A stretch of 64,000 nucleotides of DNA, taken from NCBI GenBank assembly GCA_028456385.1, contig JALNQF010000001.1, positions 372,001 through 436,000 of the forward strand, read 5' to 3'. The stretch comes from Ophiosphaerella korrae (Eukaryota > Ascomycota > Dothideomycetes > Pleosporales > Phaeosphaeriaceae). Position 1 is the stretch's first letter; each line of letters starts with the position of its first letter. Shown here in pieces: positions 22,162-34,254 of the stretch. Below the pieces are notes generated by a model. That model worked only from the letters and a program-made list of their open reading frames with translations, was not told the DNA's origin and searched no databases. The position numbers and the translations under genes were made by a program.

Positions 22162-22184
22162 GGAATGGAATGGAATGGAATGGA
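22162..22184 (+). repeat. (GGAAT)n microsatellite
   Basis: Four perfect GGAAT units and a partial fifth in the leader region upstream of the minus-strand gene at 21818. Confidence 0.9.
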
Positions 22185-22447
22185 GGCTGGGTGAAGGAGC
22201 GACGCGGGTGGGAGGAGGCCCAGAATATGAGGAGCACGGCTGGGGCAGAGTCGACGATAATGCTTGGTGGGCAGACTACTCTCGCCCAGCAGCTGCTAAA
22301 GGGAGGAGGTCTGTGTGTGAATTGCTCAGTTCCAGGCTGCGTCTGTCGTCGGACCCGCTAGGCCGCTTTGGGCCGGCGTTCCTGCAATGAAGAGCCGCCA
22401 GCGCTGGGCACTGACATGACTGATGGCTGACTGGCCCACTTGCACTT

Positions 22448-22471
22448 TGTCGCACTGTCGCACTGTCGCAC
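22448..22471 (+). repeat. TGTCGCAC x3 tandem repeat
   Basis: Three perfect copies of the octamer TGTCGCAC, in non-coding sequence. Confidence 0.9.
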
Positions 22472-23176
22472 ACTGTCTTCGCCCTGCCCTCAATTTCGTG
22501 CCGTCTGGTCGGTCGTCAGTCGTCAATCATCGATCGTCAATGGGCCGCCGTGCATCTTTGTCCTTTGCCCTTTGCCCTCCTGCAGCCCACGCCGCCGTCC
22601 CTGGCCACCGCCAAAAGGGGCTACCTTCGCGCCTCCCGCCAATCTGGCCCCAGCTATCTCTGGCCGCGTCCTCTTGGGCGCCCTTGGCTGTTGAGCTCAG
22701 CACCCGCCCATGCCCAATCCGGCTAAAGCCCACATGGAACCCATTGCTTGGGCCGCCAGAAGACTAGCCTCTCGTTCCTTTCATGCTCCTTGCTGCACAC
22801 AAACCTGCTGCTCTGGGCCTTACGTTCGCAGCCGTCATCGACTCATGGCCCCTCAACACCTTTCGCACTTGTCCACTTCCCAACCGAGCGAGGCAAGTTG
22901 ACTAAAATGCTAATTACCAAGGATCATGCCATGTACTCAAGACACTCCGAGATAAGCTCGCTACCAAGATCGCCTATCTACAACAAGATGGCTGACCCAG
23001 TATGCACCCATTTCTTGCAGACACGGCCATGTCGCCCATGTCGCCACAAACGCCGAACCATGCACTTGCCCAAACTCCCATCAATCACGTTCCTTCAATC
23101 ACACTCGTCCTCCATTGGCCCGGGAACCGCCTCCTCCTTTTTAGCCGCACGCTTACCCTGCACGTGGCCTCCCACT

Positions 23177-26100
23177 TCACTCCCTCGGAACAAAGTCCTC
23201 TCTGCGGATTCCGCTGCGCTCGCACATGCTTCTAAAGATACCGCCCTGATCGTAGAGCTTGACCGGCGTATCTAGTTCTGCAATCCGCCCCGCGTCCATG
23301 ACGCAGATCCGGTCATAGTCAATGATGGTCTTCAGCCGATGGGCAATGCACAGTAATGTCTTGCCTCTGAACCCGTTCTTCATGCTGGTCTGTACTAATG
23401 CGTCCGTTTCAAAATCCACGCTGCTTGTAGCTTCGTCGCAGACAATGATCTGAGAACCGCGCACGAGCGCGCGACTGAGGGCCAGTAGCTGTCGTTGTCC
23501 TAAGCTAAGGTTGAGACCTTCTTCGTCAACCTGAGCATCGAGGTGGATCCGACCAGAGCTGTCGTCCATAGTGGACTCGTTGGATACCAAGTTGGCTTGG
23601 CGTAGAGACGACCAAAGCTCAAGATCTGAGTGCTCATGGAAGGGGTCCAGATTAGATCGAATCGTACCCTTGAACAGAGTCGGGTCTTGGGGAATAATGG
23701 CGAGTTTCGAGCGCAGGTCATGCAGACCAATCTTTGCAATGTCTACGCCATCAATGACTATAGATCCTCCTGATAACTCTTGAAGACGGAATAGGGTACT
23801 CATAATCGATGATTTACCAGCCCCTGTCCTACCAACAACGCCAATACGCTCGCCAGCACGTACATGCATATGAAGACCCTTGAGAACCAAAGGAAGCCCT
23901 TCGCGGTACCGCATCTGTACGTTGTCGAAGATAATTTCTCCGTGTTCCGGCCAAGTGGGTCGCACCTCGCCCATGTGCAACGGCGCTTCTTCTTCTAATT
24001 CGGTACCGTAGTGGTGGATACGCTCTGTAGAATTCATATTGTTTTCAACTTCAGCAAGCTGTCGGACTGTAAACTGGATCATCTGCACAATCGTGAGAAT
24101 ATAGGAAAGCACCAGGCCTGCGACACTTGGATTCACGGAGAAACGGCTGGTGACGACGAGGACACCAGTGGTGAAAACAAGGAAGAGACCAATAACGTCA
24201 AGGCGAACGCTAAGCCATCGCTGATTCGCGAAAGTGAGGTAGTACTTCATATAACAACACAATCAGCTACGGTTTCTTGAATCATTGGAAGTGATGGTGA
24301 CTTACCGCAGCGTTCATATCATCAATCGATTCTCTCACGCTCTTCGAAAAGCGATCCTGAAGCCCATAAGCACGAATCGTTGCAGTGCCCATGACAGCTT
24401 CGCCAAAACGCGCAAAGACTGTGCTCCGCAGAACCGACTCGTGTCGCTTCACCTCGCGAGCAGAGGACCTGTAGTAGGCAGCTGAGAGCAGGAACACAAC
24501 TAGCAGAGGACCCAATGCAATTGCGTAGTAATAATAGTACGATATAATGAGAATGAAGACTCTGTGAATATACTTAGTCAAAATATTCATTAAACCAGGA
24601 GGGCAACTTACGAAACTATCATGGCCAATGTAATAAAGTACATTCGTATAGAATCCGTGATGGTATTATCTAAGACGTCGATATCCTTGCTGAAGCGATT
24701 CGTAATCCGACCGAGCGGCGTTGTATCAAAGAAGGACATGGGGGCTCGAAGTACACGAGTGATGGCTCGATGAAGCATCGTCTTACCAGCTTTGGTTCCG
24801 AACACGGCTACGACCCAAGAAAATAAGAACATGAACATAGCCTGGCTAAGACCAAAGGCGGCATATGCACCAATGTATGCGCCCTCACTATACCCGAACT
24901 TGTTAGAGGTCCAGTACGAAAGCCACAGTGAGGTGACGATGTTCGCGCCTTGAGAGAGAACGAGCAGACTACATTCAAGTCAGTTGAAAGCGTCTAAACG
25001 CCTTCGCAACACTTACATGAACACGAGTGGGCCAACCCAGATGCCGCCACCAGCTCGTATATACGCTATCCATATACCCCATGTCACGCTCTTCGTCGCT
25101 CGATCTTCAACCTGCATGAGTGCCACAGCCTTCTTCTGCCTCTTAGTTGTCCTCTTCGCTTCTTTCTGGTTGCCTTTGGCGTCTACGACTTCTTCAATTT
25201 CTTCATCTTTATCATCCAGTTGATCTTCATCCTCCTCCTCCTCCTTCTTTGTGCTCTTCATCAATTGTTGGAATCCTTCATTGTTGGCCATCAAAGCATC
25301 GAATGTGCCCACGGCTTGAACTCGACCTTCCTCAATCCAAATGACCCTATCACACCGGTCAAGCACATGGAGTTGATGAGTAGCAAGAATGCGACACTTG
25401 TTTTTGAGAAGACCACATATGGCGTTGTCCATGATATGTTTGCCGACGTGCGCATCAACGGCGCTCAGCGGGTCGTCCATCAGGATGATATCCGCGTCAA
25501 AGTATATCGCGCGTGCAATACTCATCCGCTGCTTCTGACCGCCAGACACGGTGATACCCCGTTCGCCAATTTCCGTCTTGTCTCCTGCGGGGAGCATATC
25601 AAGATCTGCACGAAGGGCACAAGCATCAACAACTTCATTGTACCATGCTTGCTTGAAGTCTTTCCCGAACACAATGTTGTCCCGGACCGACGCGTTTTGT
25701 ATCCAAGCGTATTGTGGGCAAAAGGCGCGCGAAGCACCAATGACTACGTCACCATTGGTTTTTCGCATGTCGCCCGCTAAAGCTGCAAGGAGCGAACTCT
25801 TGCCGGATCCTACACTGCCAATGATCGCGACAAGCTCATTTCTGCCAAATTTGAGATCAATTTCCTTCAACTCGAATGGTTTGCCTTCTTCCACTACTGT
25901 GGTATCAGATGGTGTTGTTGGCAGGCTTCCATCCTTGTTCGACCGGATATTTGCTTTCTGGCCTTCCTTGTCTTTCTTCGAAGACTCCTTCTTCTCCGCT
26001 GACCCACCAAGGCCCGATGCTGAGTCTTCGACATCCTGGGTTGGCTGGCGCTCCCACGTAAAATCTGCATGTTTGATTTTGACAGCATCTTCGGCATTAT

Positions 26101-27772
26101 AATCCCAGGTTGTAGTTTCTTCCGCTTCTTCTGCCAGGAGAAACTCTTGGATCCGTTTAATCGAAGCGTTCGCGTCAATGACTTGACCAATGACAAGTGG
26201 AAGGAAGTTGAGCGGGATACGCATAGAGTTGAATAGCGCAAGAGAGGAGAAAATTCGTGCCGGATCCAGGTGGTTGTTCACTTGTGAATACGTGATAAAA
26301 GAGACCATGGAAGCAAAGACAGGTATTGACATACCAACAGCAAGAATGGCATTGCGAATCGTGAGCAGAATCTGAATGGAATGGATCTCCTTTTTGCGAA
26401 TGGTTTGAATGCGCTCCAGGAAGCTCGTCTCCCAACCAAAGTATTTGACAAATCGGACTCCTTGCAAGATTTCTTGCGTCAAAGAAACCCGCTGGTCAGT
26501 AATTTTGTTGATGGCAACTCTTCGGCGGAAAAGCACTTTTACGGTTTGGCCGAGCACCGGCATAATGACCAGGATGAGTCCAAGACCAGGAAGAGCGCTA
26601 TACGTGAGGTTGACCAAAAGAAGAGCCGTTGTGATCAAAATACTGATAGGAGCTGTCCAAATTATGTGGAAGAACCCGCTGGCTTGGTCGACACGATACG
26701 TATCGGTTGACATCAAATTAATGATTCTTCCATTTCCCCAGCCCTCGCCATCGCCAGCAACGCCAGCAGTTCCTGCTGATCCCTTCGTGTCGTCCTTTCT
26801 GTTTTTTTTTAGCATATTTTTGTACCACTTGACGTGGGCCTTGCTGCCAGGTTGAATATCCGGAGGTGGTGCTTCTAACACAGCAATTCCACCTGCTTTT
26901 GCTCGCCCTGACAAATTCATCGCCTTGTTGAAGATGAGCGCAATAAGAACTCCTCTTGCTTCTCCGCCAAGCATCATACCACGGTACATGAAGTGGTTGG
27001 TAGCGAAGCTTTGGAGGAATTGTAATATGGTGATTGCAATTACAAGCCCGAACCCCTCTCCCAGGTCTGGCGGAGGCACATCAGCTCTTCTTTCGGCAAC
27101 GTAGGCTTTGACGGCGAAGTTGATAAGGTATCGGAGCACAAATGGCGCTATCGATTGAATGACTGATGAGCTGAGCTGGCAAAAACCCCCCAGGAGAAAC
27201 TCCCATTTGAACGTATCGAACAAGGCACCCAGTAACGGACGCGTTTTCCCTTGTTCTAAACGCTTCTTGAAAGCTGTTTCCAACTTCTGCACCAGCACAT
27301 CAGCACTTCTCTTTGGATTCACAATCCATAAATCATTCTTCTCGAGGGGTCGCTTATATCCAACAGACATTAAAGGCTGCATCCAGTGCCAAGTGAGACG
27401 ACTAAATACACCGGCTGTATACTCCGGGCAGATATCCCGCGTTTTCGGAACTGGAGGTATAGGCCCCCATTTCAAAGGATTCGTGCGATACCACTTTCTC
27501 CGCCTTAGGGAATTGTGTGCGTCTGAGTCCTCGCTAACGTCAGTGAACGTGCTAGTCCCGCTCTGTACTCTTGATAGATTGCTCCTTGAGTTGTGGCTGT
27601 CGGTATTTGCGACGGTCTTTGATACCTTTTCGGTCCTGATTGGTTCAAATCTCGGATCGTCCGAAGGCTCAGATTCTGTGGGATCTTGAACTGCCGCCTG
27701 GGGATCTACCAAACCAAACACCTCTTCCTTTTCCTTCTCATCGAACGACTCAAAAGATTTAGACATTATCAA
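23177..27772 (-). CDS. ABCC-family transporter, Yor1-like
   Basis: Exons on the minus strand: 27772-25017, 24968-24612, 24561-24306 and 24244-23177, giving 1478 aa (start could be 27766). It is a full (TMD-NBD)x2 ABC transporter without the extra N-terminal TMD0, as in yeast Yor1, which exports oligomycin and other organic anions at the plasma membrane. NBD1 has Walker A GSVGSGKSS near residue 650, signature VSGGQ and Walker B ILMDD, where Asp replaces the catalytic Glu, normal for ABCC site 1. NBD2 has Walker A GRTGAGKSS near 1259, signature LSLGQ and Walker B IIVCDEATSSVD with the Glu intact. The acidic linker after NBD1 (KKEEEEDEDQLDDKDEE) may be regulatory. Substrate is not predictable from sequence. 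Confidence 0.92.
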
Positions 27773-28884
27773 CGTTGAACCTCAATAAGCCGAAATTGCA
27801 GTGGAAACAGTTTGGTGTAGAATCACTGTTGCGTGGCAAATACGGCTATGCAGGTTGTTCCGGGTAAAAGAAATGACTGTTGAGTGTGGATGTTGGAGAA
27901 ATATCGAACAACGTCAGCAACTGTAATACAGATATGGCAGCAGGTGGATAGGGTCAAATACAAGTCATGATTCGCGGTCGGAAACGGAGATAAAATCAAT
28001 AACGGAACTTCCATCAAAGCTTCGACTCGACAAAGTGGCTTCGGATCCTGTTCTTCTCCGACGACCCGATGATTATGTATAAATATGCAGCGAATAATGC
28101 ATTCTTCCTTGGATATGTCAATGTACAATATAATACCTATCGCCACTGGTATCTTTGCGATTTTGATTGTCTCTTGACAATTGTCTCTTGGATCACTCTT
28201 CCTTGTCCGCAAGTTTGTATTTAGGCGAAATAGGTATCGCAGATACAAAGCAGTGAACAAATGTGCCTTGGATCGGCATGTGGGGCCGCCTCTTAGCTCA
28301 TTAACAGTCATTAGACCAGTTCGCGTAAGTAACTCACCGACAATTCGGATGACTGCAGCTACCTTTTCACACCCCTGGGAAATTTTTCTCTAGGTTGATC
28401 AAAAAGGTAAAAAAAAAATCCGGCGGAAGAGGAGCAATTCACGCTAGATTTTCGCCGATGTGCTTGAAAGTCTTGTTAAGGAAGATAGTGATATTTACTA
28501 TGATGGGCAAAGGTTATCTTTGGCTGTAATGGATTCGATATCTGAGTGGCAACATCTGTGGAGGGCGGTATTTGTCACAGTCATAGCAATACGAATATGT
28601 CACCGTCCCCTTGCAACGATCGCTTAGAGGATAATTTCTTCATACGTCTTGCGTCAAGTTATATCATTAACCAATGGTAACAGTGATATTGTCAGCACCA
28701 CACACTTGTGCATGGAGAAAGCCAGTTATCAAGGGAATATTTCGGCCTCTTCCTTTGCAAATTCAGAAAAGGATGGTATCATCTCGGAATAAGGGTTGCC
28801 GAAGGGCCAATTCCACAAACCCCGATACTGTGCATATCCAAATTTAGTGACTGGACATTACTTTCAAATAGTGAGTCATTCCAA
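27773..28884. other. Intergenic region
   Basis: A 1.1-kb gap upstream of the ABC transporter and downstream of ornithine aminotransferase. Mostly AT-rich. The 162-residue minus-strand frame at 27823-28311 shows no domain and is not called. Confidence 0.45.
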
Positions 28885-30481
28885 TCAATTGTTCACCACA
28901 ATATGTACGTTCTTCTCTCCTGCTAGCAAAATCTCCTCCTCTCGCTTCTCTTTCAAATTTGGCAGTTCCAAAATCGCATCTTTGATGATCGAGAGAGCGG
29001 TATCGATTTCTGCTTCAGTGATGACAAGTGGCGGTGCGAGGCGGATAATGTTTTGGTGAGTAGGTTTTGCCTGTCGAAGGGCGTCAGTACTTTCAGTCAT
29101 TTTGATATGTGCAATCTTAAGAGCTCTTCCTACCAGCAATCCCTTCTCTTTGCAGAGCATGCAAAGATCCCACGCGCTATGGCCGTTGGTCTTGCTTTCA
29201 TCGATAACGATTGCGTTCAACAAGCCTTTGCCTCGAATGGTAGTTATCATTGGACTGTTTAGGTTCTTTAGGCCTTCGCGGAACTTATATCCTAGTTGTT
29301 CTGCTCGCTCAATCATGTTCTCTTCTCCAATGAGTTCCAGAGCACGAATCGCAACAGCGGAACCCAATGGGTTGCCTCCGTAAGTTGAGCCGTGTGTACC
29401 CGGCTCGATAGTGAGCATGACTTCTTTTGAACCTAAGACACAGGAGACAGGATACATGCCACCTGAGATAGCTTTTCCGAGGAGAACAAGGTCTGGCTTG
29501 ATACCGCTCCATTCGTGGCAGAGCATCTTGCCTGTGCGCGCGATACCGGTTTGAATCTCGTCGCAGATGAGTAGGACATTGTGCTTGTCACATAGCGCTC
29601 TAACCTCGCGCAGATAGCTGTCATCTGGTACGACAATGCCTGCCTCACCCTGTATAGGTTCGACTAGGAAAGCAGCAGTGTTCTTCCCATGCTTCTCAAA
29701 TACCTCTCGAACATCATCTACGTTGTTGTACCGAATAGGCTTGCCGGTCGAAGGACAGACACTTCCAATTCCCGGAAGGTATGGGCCGTAGTTGTCGCGT
29801 GACTCACGGTCGGTTGACATGGTAATGGCAGCAAACTGAAATGTGACGGTTAGTTATCCGTCTACATTGCTGCAATTTGTACTCACGGTGCGCCCATGGA
29901 AGTTCTCCGTAACAGAAAAAACTAGGGCCTCATTTTGTGGGATGCCCTTGACCTTGTATCCCCATTTGCGGGCAACTTTGACGGCAGTTTCAACAGCCTC
30001 AGCACCTGTGTTCATTGGCAGAATCATGTCGAATCCAAATAGTTTGGTCGCGTATTCGGCGAAACGCGGGAAGACATCATTGTAGAATGCTCGACTGCTA
30101 AGGGTTAAGCGTGAAGCCTGTTCAGCCAAGGCCTTGACGAGCTCGGGGTGGCAGTGGCCCTGGTTCAAGGCCGAATAGGCTGATAGGAAGTCGAGGTAGT
30201 GTTTACCTTCTGGATCCCAGACACTGGTGCCGCTTGCACGCGCAAACACTAGTAGATATTAAGTTTCAAGCATCAACCTTGTAAGAATACGTACCAATTG
30301 GTAATGGGTGGTAGTTGTGTGCGGCGAACTGAGCCTCGGCGCTGATAGCGTCTGAAGTTGACGAAGAATGATACTGTGCAGGATCTGGGGTGCCCGTAGG
30401 GTGGAAGGCGCGCGCAGTTGGCTTCAACGTAGTGCCATTGGCCGTAGCTGTGGTGTCGGAATGAATTGTGCCTGGAGCCAT
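28885..30481 (-). CDS. Ornithine aminotransferase
   Basis: Exons 30481-30295, 30248-29887 and 29835-28885 encode 499 aa. This PLP-dependent class III aminotransferase converts ornithine and 2-oxoglutarate to glutamate-5-semialdehyde and glutamate, linking arginine breakdown to proline (yeast Car2). Family blocks: [46 protein letters not shown] followed by [37 protein letters not shown]. The PLP lysine is in [15 protein letters not shown], near residue 303, and [16 protein letters not shown] follows. The N-terminal 60 residues are Thr/Ser/Ala-rich without a clear mitochondrial presequence, consistent with the cytosolic fungal enzyme. It is somewhat longer than the yeast enzyme at both ends. 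Confidence 0.95.
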
Positions 30482-31831
30482 GGTGGATGTCGCGTAGTTG
30501 ATCTGATAATTGATGGTAGTAATGACGACTAGTTGAAAGGTAGGATAATGCAGAAACTCAGGGAAGGGGCTACCCTTTATTTTCTTGCTGTTCCAAGCTG
30601 TGGTGCCGAGTGTAGCCTCTTTTTGCTCATAGGATTCATACTTCGCGCGGCATCGCTACCAACTGCACTTAACGGCCGACTACAGTCCCCGCATGCGGCT
30701 GACCGCGGCCCATACACATAGGGCGTTTGTCATTGGCTCGTGGGAGAGGCCCCGTGATGCCACTAGAAACAGCCAAGTTACAGTGTACGGTGAGTGTGAG
30801 GTGAAGATATCTCAAAGAAGATTGCGACGATAGGGAAATGAGGGATAATATTTCGCGTGCATATCTGGTGTAGCCGGCAATACTTTCCGTGTGCTTGTTG
30901 TCCTGCCAATTCGATGCGCGCTATTACCCTTTCGGCTCGAGCAACCACACCACACCATACCACACACACGTGAACCTAGTGCAATCGCCAACTTCATAAT
31001 TACTTTCAGATCAACATTTCGGTGCTCATACAAGTGACAAAACGCAAGCGGTGAGATTATTGGTACTGTTAGTCTTTCGCCACCGAAGCGACATCTGTTG
31101 CCTCTTCCTGACCTCGTCACGAAAGTGGAGAGTATACTATCTTTTTAAGTCATTCTTGATAAATGATGGAATATCTATTCGGACCGTGTTTTACCTTCCT
31201 TCATGAATTTTTGTCACTGTATTACATTTCGTCTTTTTCCTTGTACCACGTTCTATACTTCATAGGAGCAGTATGCTTCTACAACATATTGCTATAGTAT
31301 ATATGCGACCCATCTCACAAAAGCGAACGTATATTGGCGATCTCCTACAACAAGAAAAATTCAATAGACTTGACACCAGCGGTTTCTATATGAACTACGC
31401 GTACCTGCGGTCACATTGCCACAGCGGCCTCTTTAAATTAATAACTTGGTTGACTAACGTAGCGAGTATCCTTCACCACATGAAACCAGACAAAGCAGAA
31501 GCCTTTGCACTATGTCCCCAAATTTCATGTGCCTTCCACTCACCTTCACCCCATTCGTTGGACCAAAACGGAAGGCACAATTTGAGCAGCCCCACTTTAA
31601 CTTTGATACGGCCTCCAAGCAAAGTAAAGTCGAAGCCAACCACCTTCACGTCAGCTAGCTAAGGAAAGCTTAACGCGTTTTATTGTAATCTTGGCGCGTT
31701 CCTGTCTACAAGTACTGCTCCTCTACTTGCACCTCACCATTGACACAGCATCCGACATCCAGGGTTGCCCACGATTGTTCCCCCGTTGTCACATCTGCAC
31801 TACCATAGCTTTGGAGATATCACAAGACACT
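30482..31831. other. Divergent intergenic region
   Basis: A 1.35-kb gap between ornithine aminotransferase and the hypothetical gene at 31832. A C/A repeat (CACACCACACCATACCACACACACG) lies near 30946-30970. No coding signal seen. Confidence 0.45.
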
Positions 31832-32968
31832 ATGGTTACAAATCAGGTCAGTAAATTTGCTGCTGCTGTGCTTTCCCCGTCAGCCACTGACAAGCCCTCG
31901 AGTTGTGTACACCCACTAAGGGCAACTTTGGCAGCTTCACAACTCGCAATCCATTCGAGGCTCTAAACACGCTGGGAAAGGATCGGTCTGATGGGAGTGG
32001 TGCCTCAGGCTCGCCCACCTCATCTGACGGCTCCACAACTCAACACGTCTATTCTGGCGGTGGAACAGCTCTTGTGGCTCCTTCGCGAGGTCTTGCTATT
32101 GGCGGAGCGCAATTATTACAGCAGCAGCGTGTAAGCATACAAACTTTACTACCTTATTTACAAGTTTACTGACCTTCTCTAGGGCAACATTACCCCAAAG
32201 AGGCCCCAATTGACCATTGACACAAACGGAACGCCAAACACAGCAGCCTATAGCTATGGCTCGCCCCACCCGATGACGAATTCACGTAGACATGTCAATA
32301 ACCTTGTGTCTTTGGGAAGTCCTCAGGGCGTCGTCCTAAACCAACACCGCGACTCTTTCGCCAACCAGAACTCCCCTGCGTCTCGCCCTGGTAGGACGTC
32401 ATTCAACTCCAACCTCCGGGCACCCACCATCTTAGTAGCACCCAACGGCTCCTCCCTCACCGGAGTGCCTGAGCCCCTTGCGGTCCAGGAAATGGCTTTT
32501 CGTCAAGGCCAGCATGATCGCAACGTTTCTCGAGAACGTATGCCTTCTAGCCCGTTCGCTATCCATTTCGACCGGGTTTGGGCACAGTTCTATAACCTCG
32601 GAAAAGCCTATGGCGGTATTCCTGTTTCTCGCTCTACTATTGCGCCTTCTTCACAACAGACCAACTTCTCATGGCCGATTCTAATCAACCCATATACACA
32701 AGACTTAGAGCGCCCAGAGGGAACTGTTGATGCCGAATGGGTCCGAAACATCTGTATCATTGCCTTGAACTGTATGGCAGCGCTCATCAGCACAGTCTGC
32801 AAGCGTCAGGGAGAATGGCGCAAGATAATCTGCGACGTTCCTACTCAAATCCAAGAGGCTTTGGTGAAATTTCCAGACCTAGCTGTCCAATATGAGGCTC
32901 TTAAGAAGGATGCGCGCTCGGCCATCGGCGGAGGCCTTCCTTCTGGCTACTTGCCCAATGCCGCTTAA
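31832..32968 (+). CDS. Hypothetical protein with conserved C-terminal region
   Basis: Proposed exons: 31832-31846 (MVTNQ), 31921-32130 and 32183-32968, giving 336 aa. The first exon is short and rests on frame and a GTCAGT donor, so the start is less certain than the rest. Residues 6-170 are Ser/Thr/Asn/Gly-rich and probably disordered. The C-terminal part (about 190-325) looks folded: FAIHFDRVWAQFYNLGKAYGG, NFSWPILINPYTQDLERPEGTVDAEWVRNICIIALNCMAALISTV, then a helical tail. I do not recognise a family. No signal peptide is visible; the run CIIALNCMAALISTV could be a buried helix. Confidence 0.65.
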
Positions 32969-34083
32969 CCAGCATCACTAGCATGTGGGCGATTTGAGCA
33001 ACGTTTCCGTCGCTTTCTTCTCGTCTACACACCTTTTACACCAAGTTTTTAAAAGAGATGAGGCTGTGGTTTTCGCATCTTCAACTGCCACTCCTGATCA
33101 TATGTATGGGCGTGGTCGTTTCTTTGAGGGGAAGTTTTTTTTTTCACTCAATTTTCATACGGGCTTTTAAAGGATATCGAGCGCTTTGTCATGGATGACT
33201 GAGACTGGGTTTCTTCGACAGCTTTTCATTTGTTCTTAGGCAGACGTGGTCCACAACATTGTAATTGAGCAATATAAAGAAACAGGGAGAGGGACCTATG
33301 CGCATTCCAGTGTCTCTCACGACAAAACGATATGATAATATCACCCACAGCTACATGCTGGCTCCTCTGTTTTACGTGTTGAATTTGATGATTGATGCTA
33401 GACCTCAATGGCAAGATAGGTGAGCATTTGTGGATGAACTAATTATGCTTACCTAAAATTAGTAGGAGCGCCCAGACCGCGTCATTAGACTACTTGCCAA
33501 TCTCCATATGCAGTCCGATAATTCGGCTCCTAAGGTTGCTTACGGGCCGTTTCAGCCGCATATTTTGATAATATGTTCCATAGCAACCATGGTGCTTATC
33601 GCCGACTCCATTTTCATAGGGCAGTCTAGATGAGTGCGATTTGGGCATGCCTCCAACGTAGGGCACGGATAAGACGCTGTGTGTTGCAGGGAGGGTTCAG
33701 GTATTGCAGTCGATTAGTCAAAGCCATACAACATAAGTGACCAAGACATGTTAAAGAGTTTGATTGTTTCATTATTACTACGAACCCTTCGTTGGTGTCC
33801 GTTCCCTGATACAATTCTAGGGAAACCAGATCCATACACCAAATAGTAATAATATCCATACAGATTATACACAAGGTCCTTTTCTTCGCATTCAACATGC
33901 CTTCACGCACGGTGTTACAAGGTGCCATCAACTTCCTCCTGACCAATCGTCCATCATCCTACATCATCATTCACGGCGCTTTGGCTCGGCTTGACTCGCG
34001 ATGGGGTATTTTACGTAGCGATCGGCTTTGCGTTCTTCTGCATGGGGTGTCGGAAAGGAGCTCCTCGTTGTAATTGTTTGGGG
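32969..34083. other. Intergenic region between convergent genes
   Basis: A 1.1-kb gap. The first 250 bp are likely 3' UTR of the hypothetical gene. A minus-strand frame of 106 codons at 33626-33946 has no supporting feature. Nothing else seen. Confidence 0.45.
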
Positions 34084-34254
34084 CTAGCGTACCTTCTTGT
34101 TGATGAACATGGCGATGATAAGGATAGAGACCAGGAAGACGATGACCAAGACAACGATGACACCGACTTCGCGCTGCGCCCAGTTCTTGCGCTTCATCAA
34201 TTGGTGAACAGCATACTCGCTGCGCGAGACAAGAGACATATTAACGGCGGCCAT
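34084..34254 (-). CDS. Small single-TM peptide, conserved type
   Basis: A 56-aa frame starting at 34254 (MAAVNMSLVSRSEYAVHQLM). A basic/aromatic motif KRKNWAQREVG sits immediately before one membrane helix, VIVVLVIVFLVSILIIAMFI, with a short basic tail. I recognise this layout (KRKNWA..E.GV followed by a helix) from small unannotated proteins of filamentous ascomycetes. The stop follows NKKVR; the sequence AAG|GTACGC there could be a donor, so a further 3' exon is possible. Function unknown; such peptides may be subunits of larger membrane complexes, as inference only. Confidence 0.6.
   Translation of the reverse strand: MAAVNMSLVSRSEYAVHQLMKRKNWAQREVGVIVVLVIVFLVSILIIAMFINKKVR

Larger units (their letters stand above)
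21819..23176. other. GC-rich intergenic region with short tandem repeats
   Basis: A 1.36-kb gap between the single-TM gene start and the ABC transporter stop. It is rich in G/C and in small direct repeats (GGAAT, TGTCGCAC and scattered GGAGCGA copies). Open frames here, for example 22748-23275, look like products of base composition, not genes. Confidence 0.45.

Noticed and set aside
22748..23275. 175-codon plus-strand frame in GC-rich DNA
   Set aside because: It overlaps the ABC transporter 3' end antisense and has skewed composition without any domain.
25220..26855. Several plus-strand frames across the ABC transporter
   Set aside because: Antisense shadows of NBD1 and TMD1 coding sequence.
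23177..30481. Possible secondary-metabolite cluster (ABC pump, aminotransferase, P450, MFS pumps, velvet gene)
   Set aside because: The P450 is CYP51, the aminotransferase is ornithine aminotransferase, and there is no PKS, NRPS, terpene synthase or RiPP tailoring gene.
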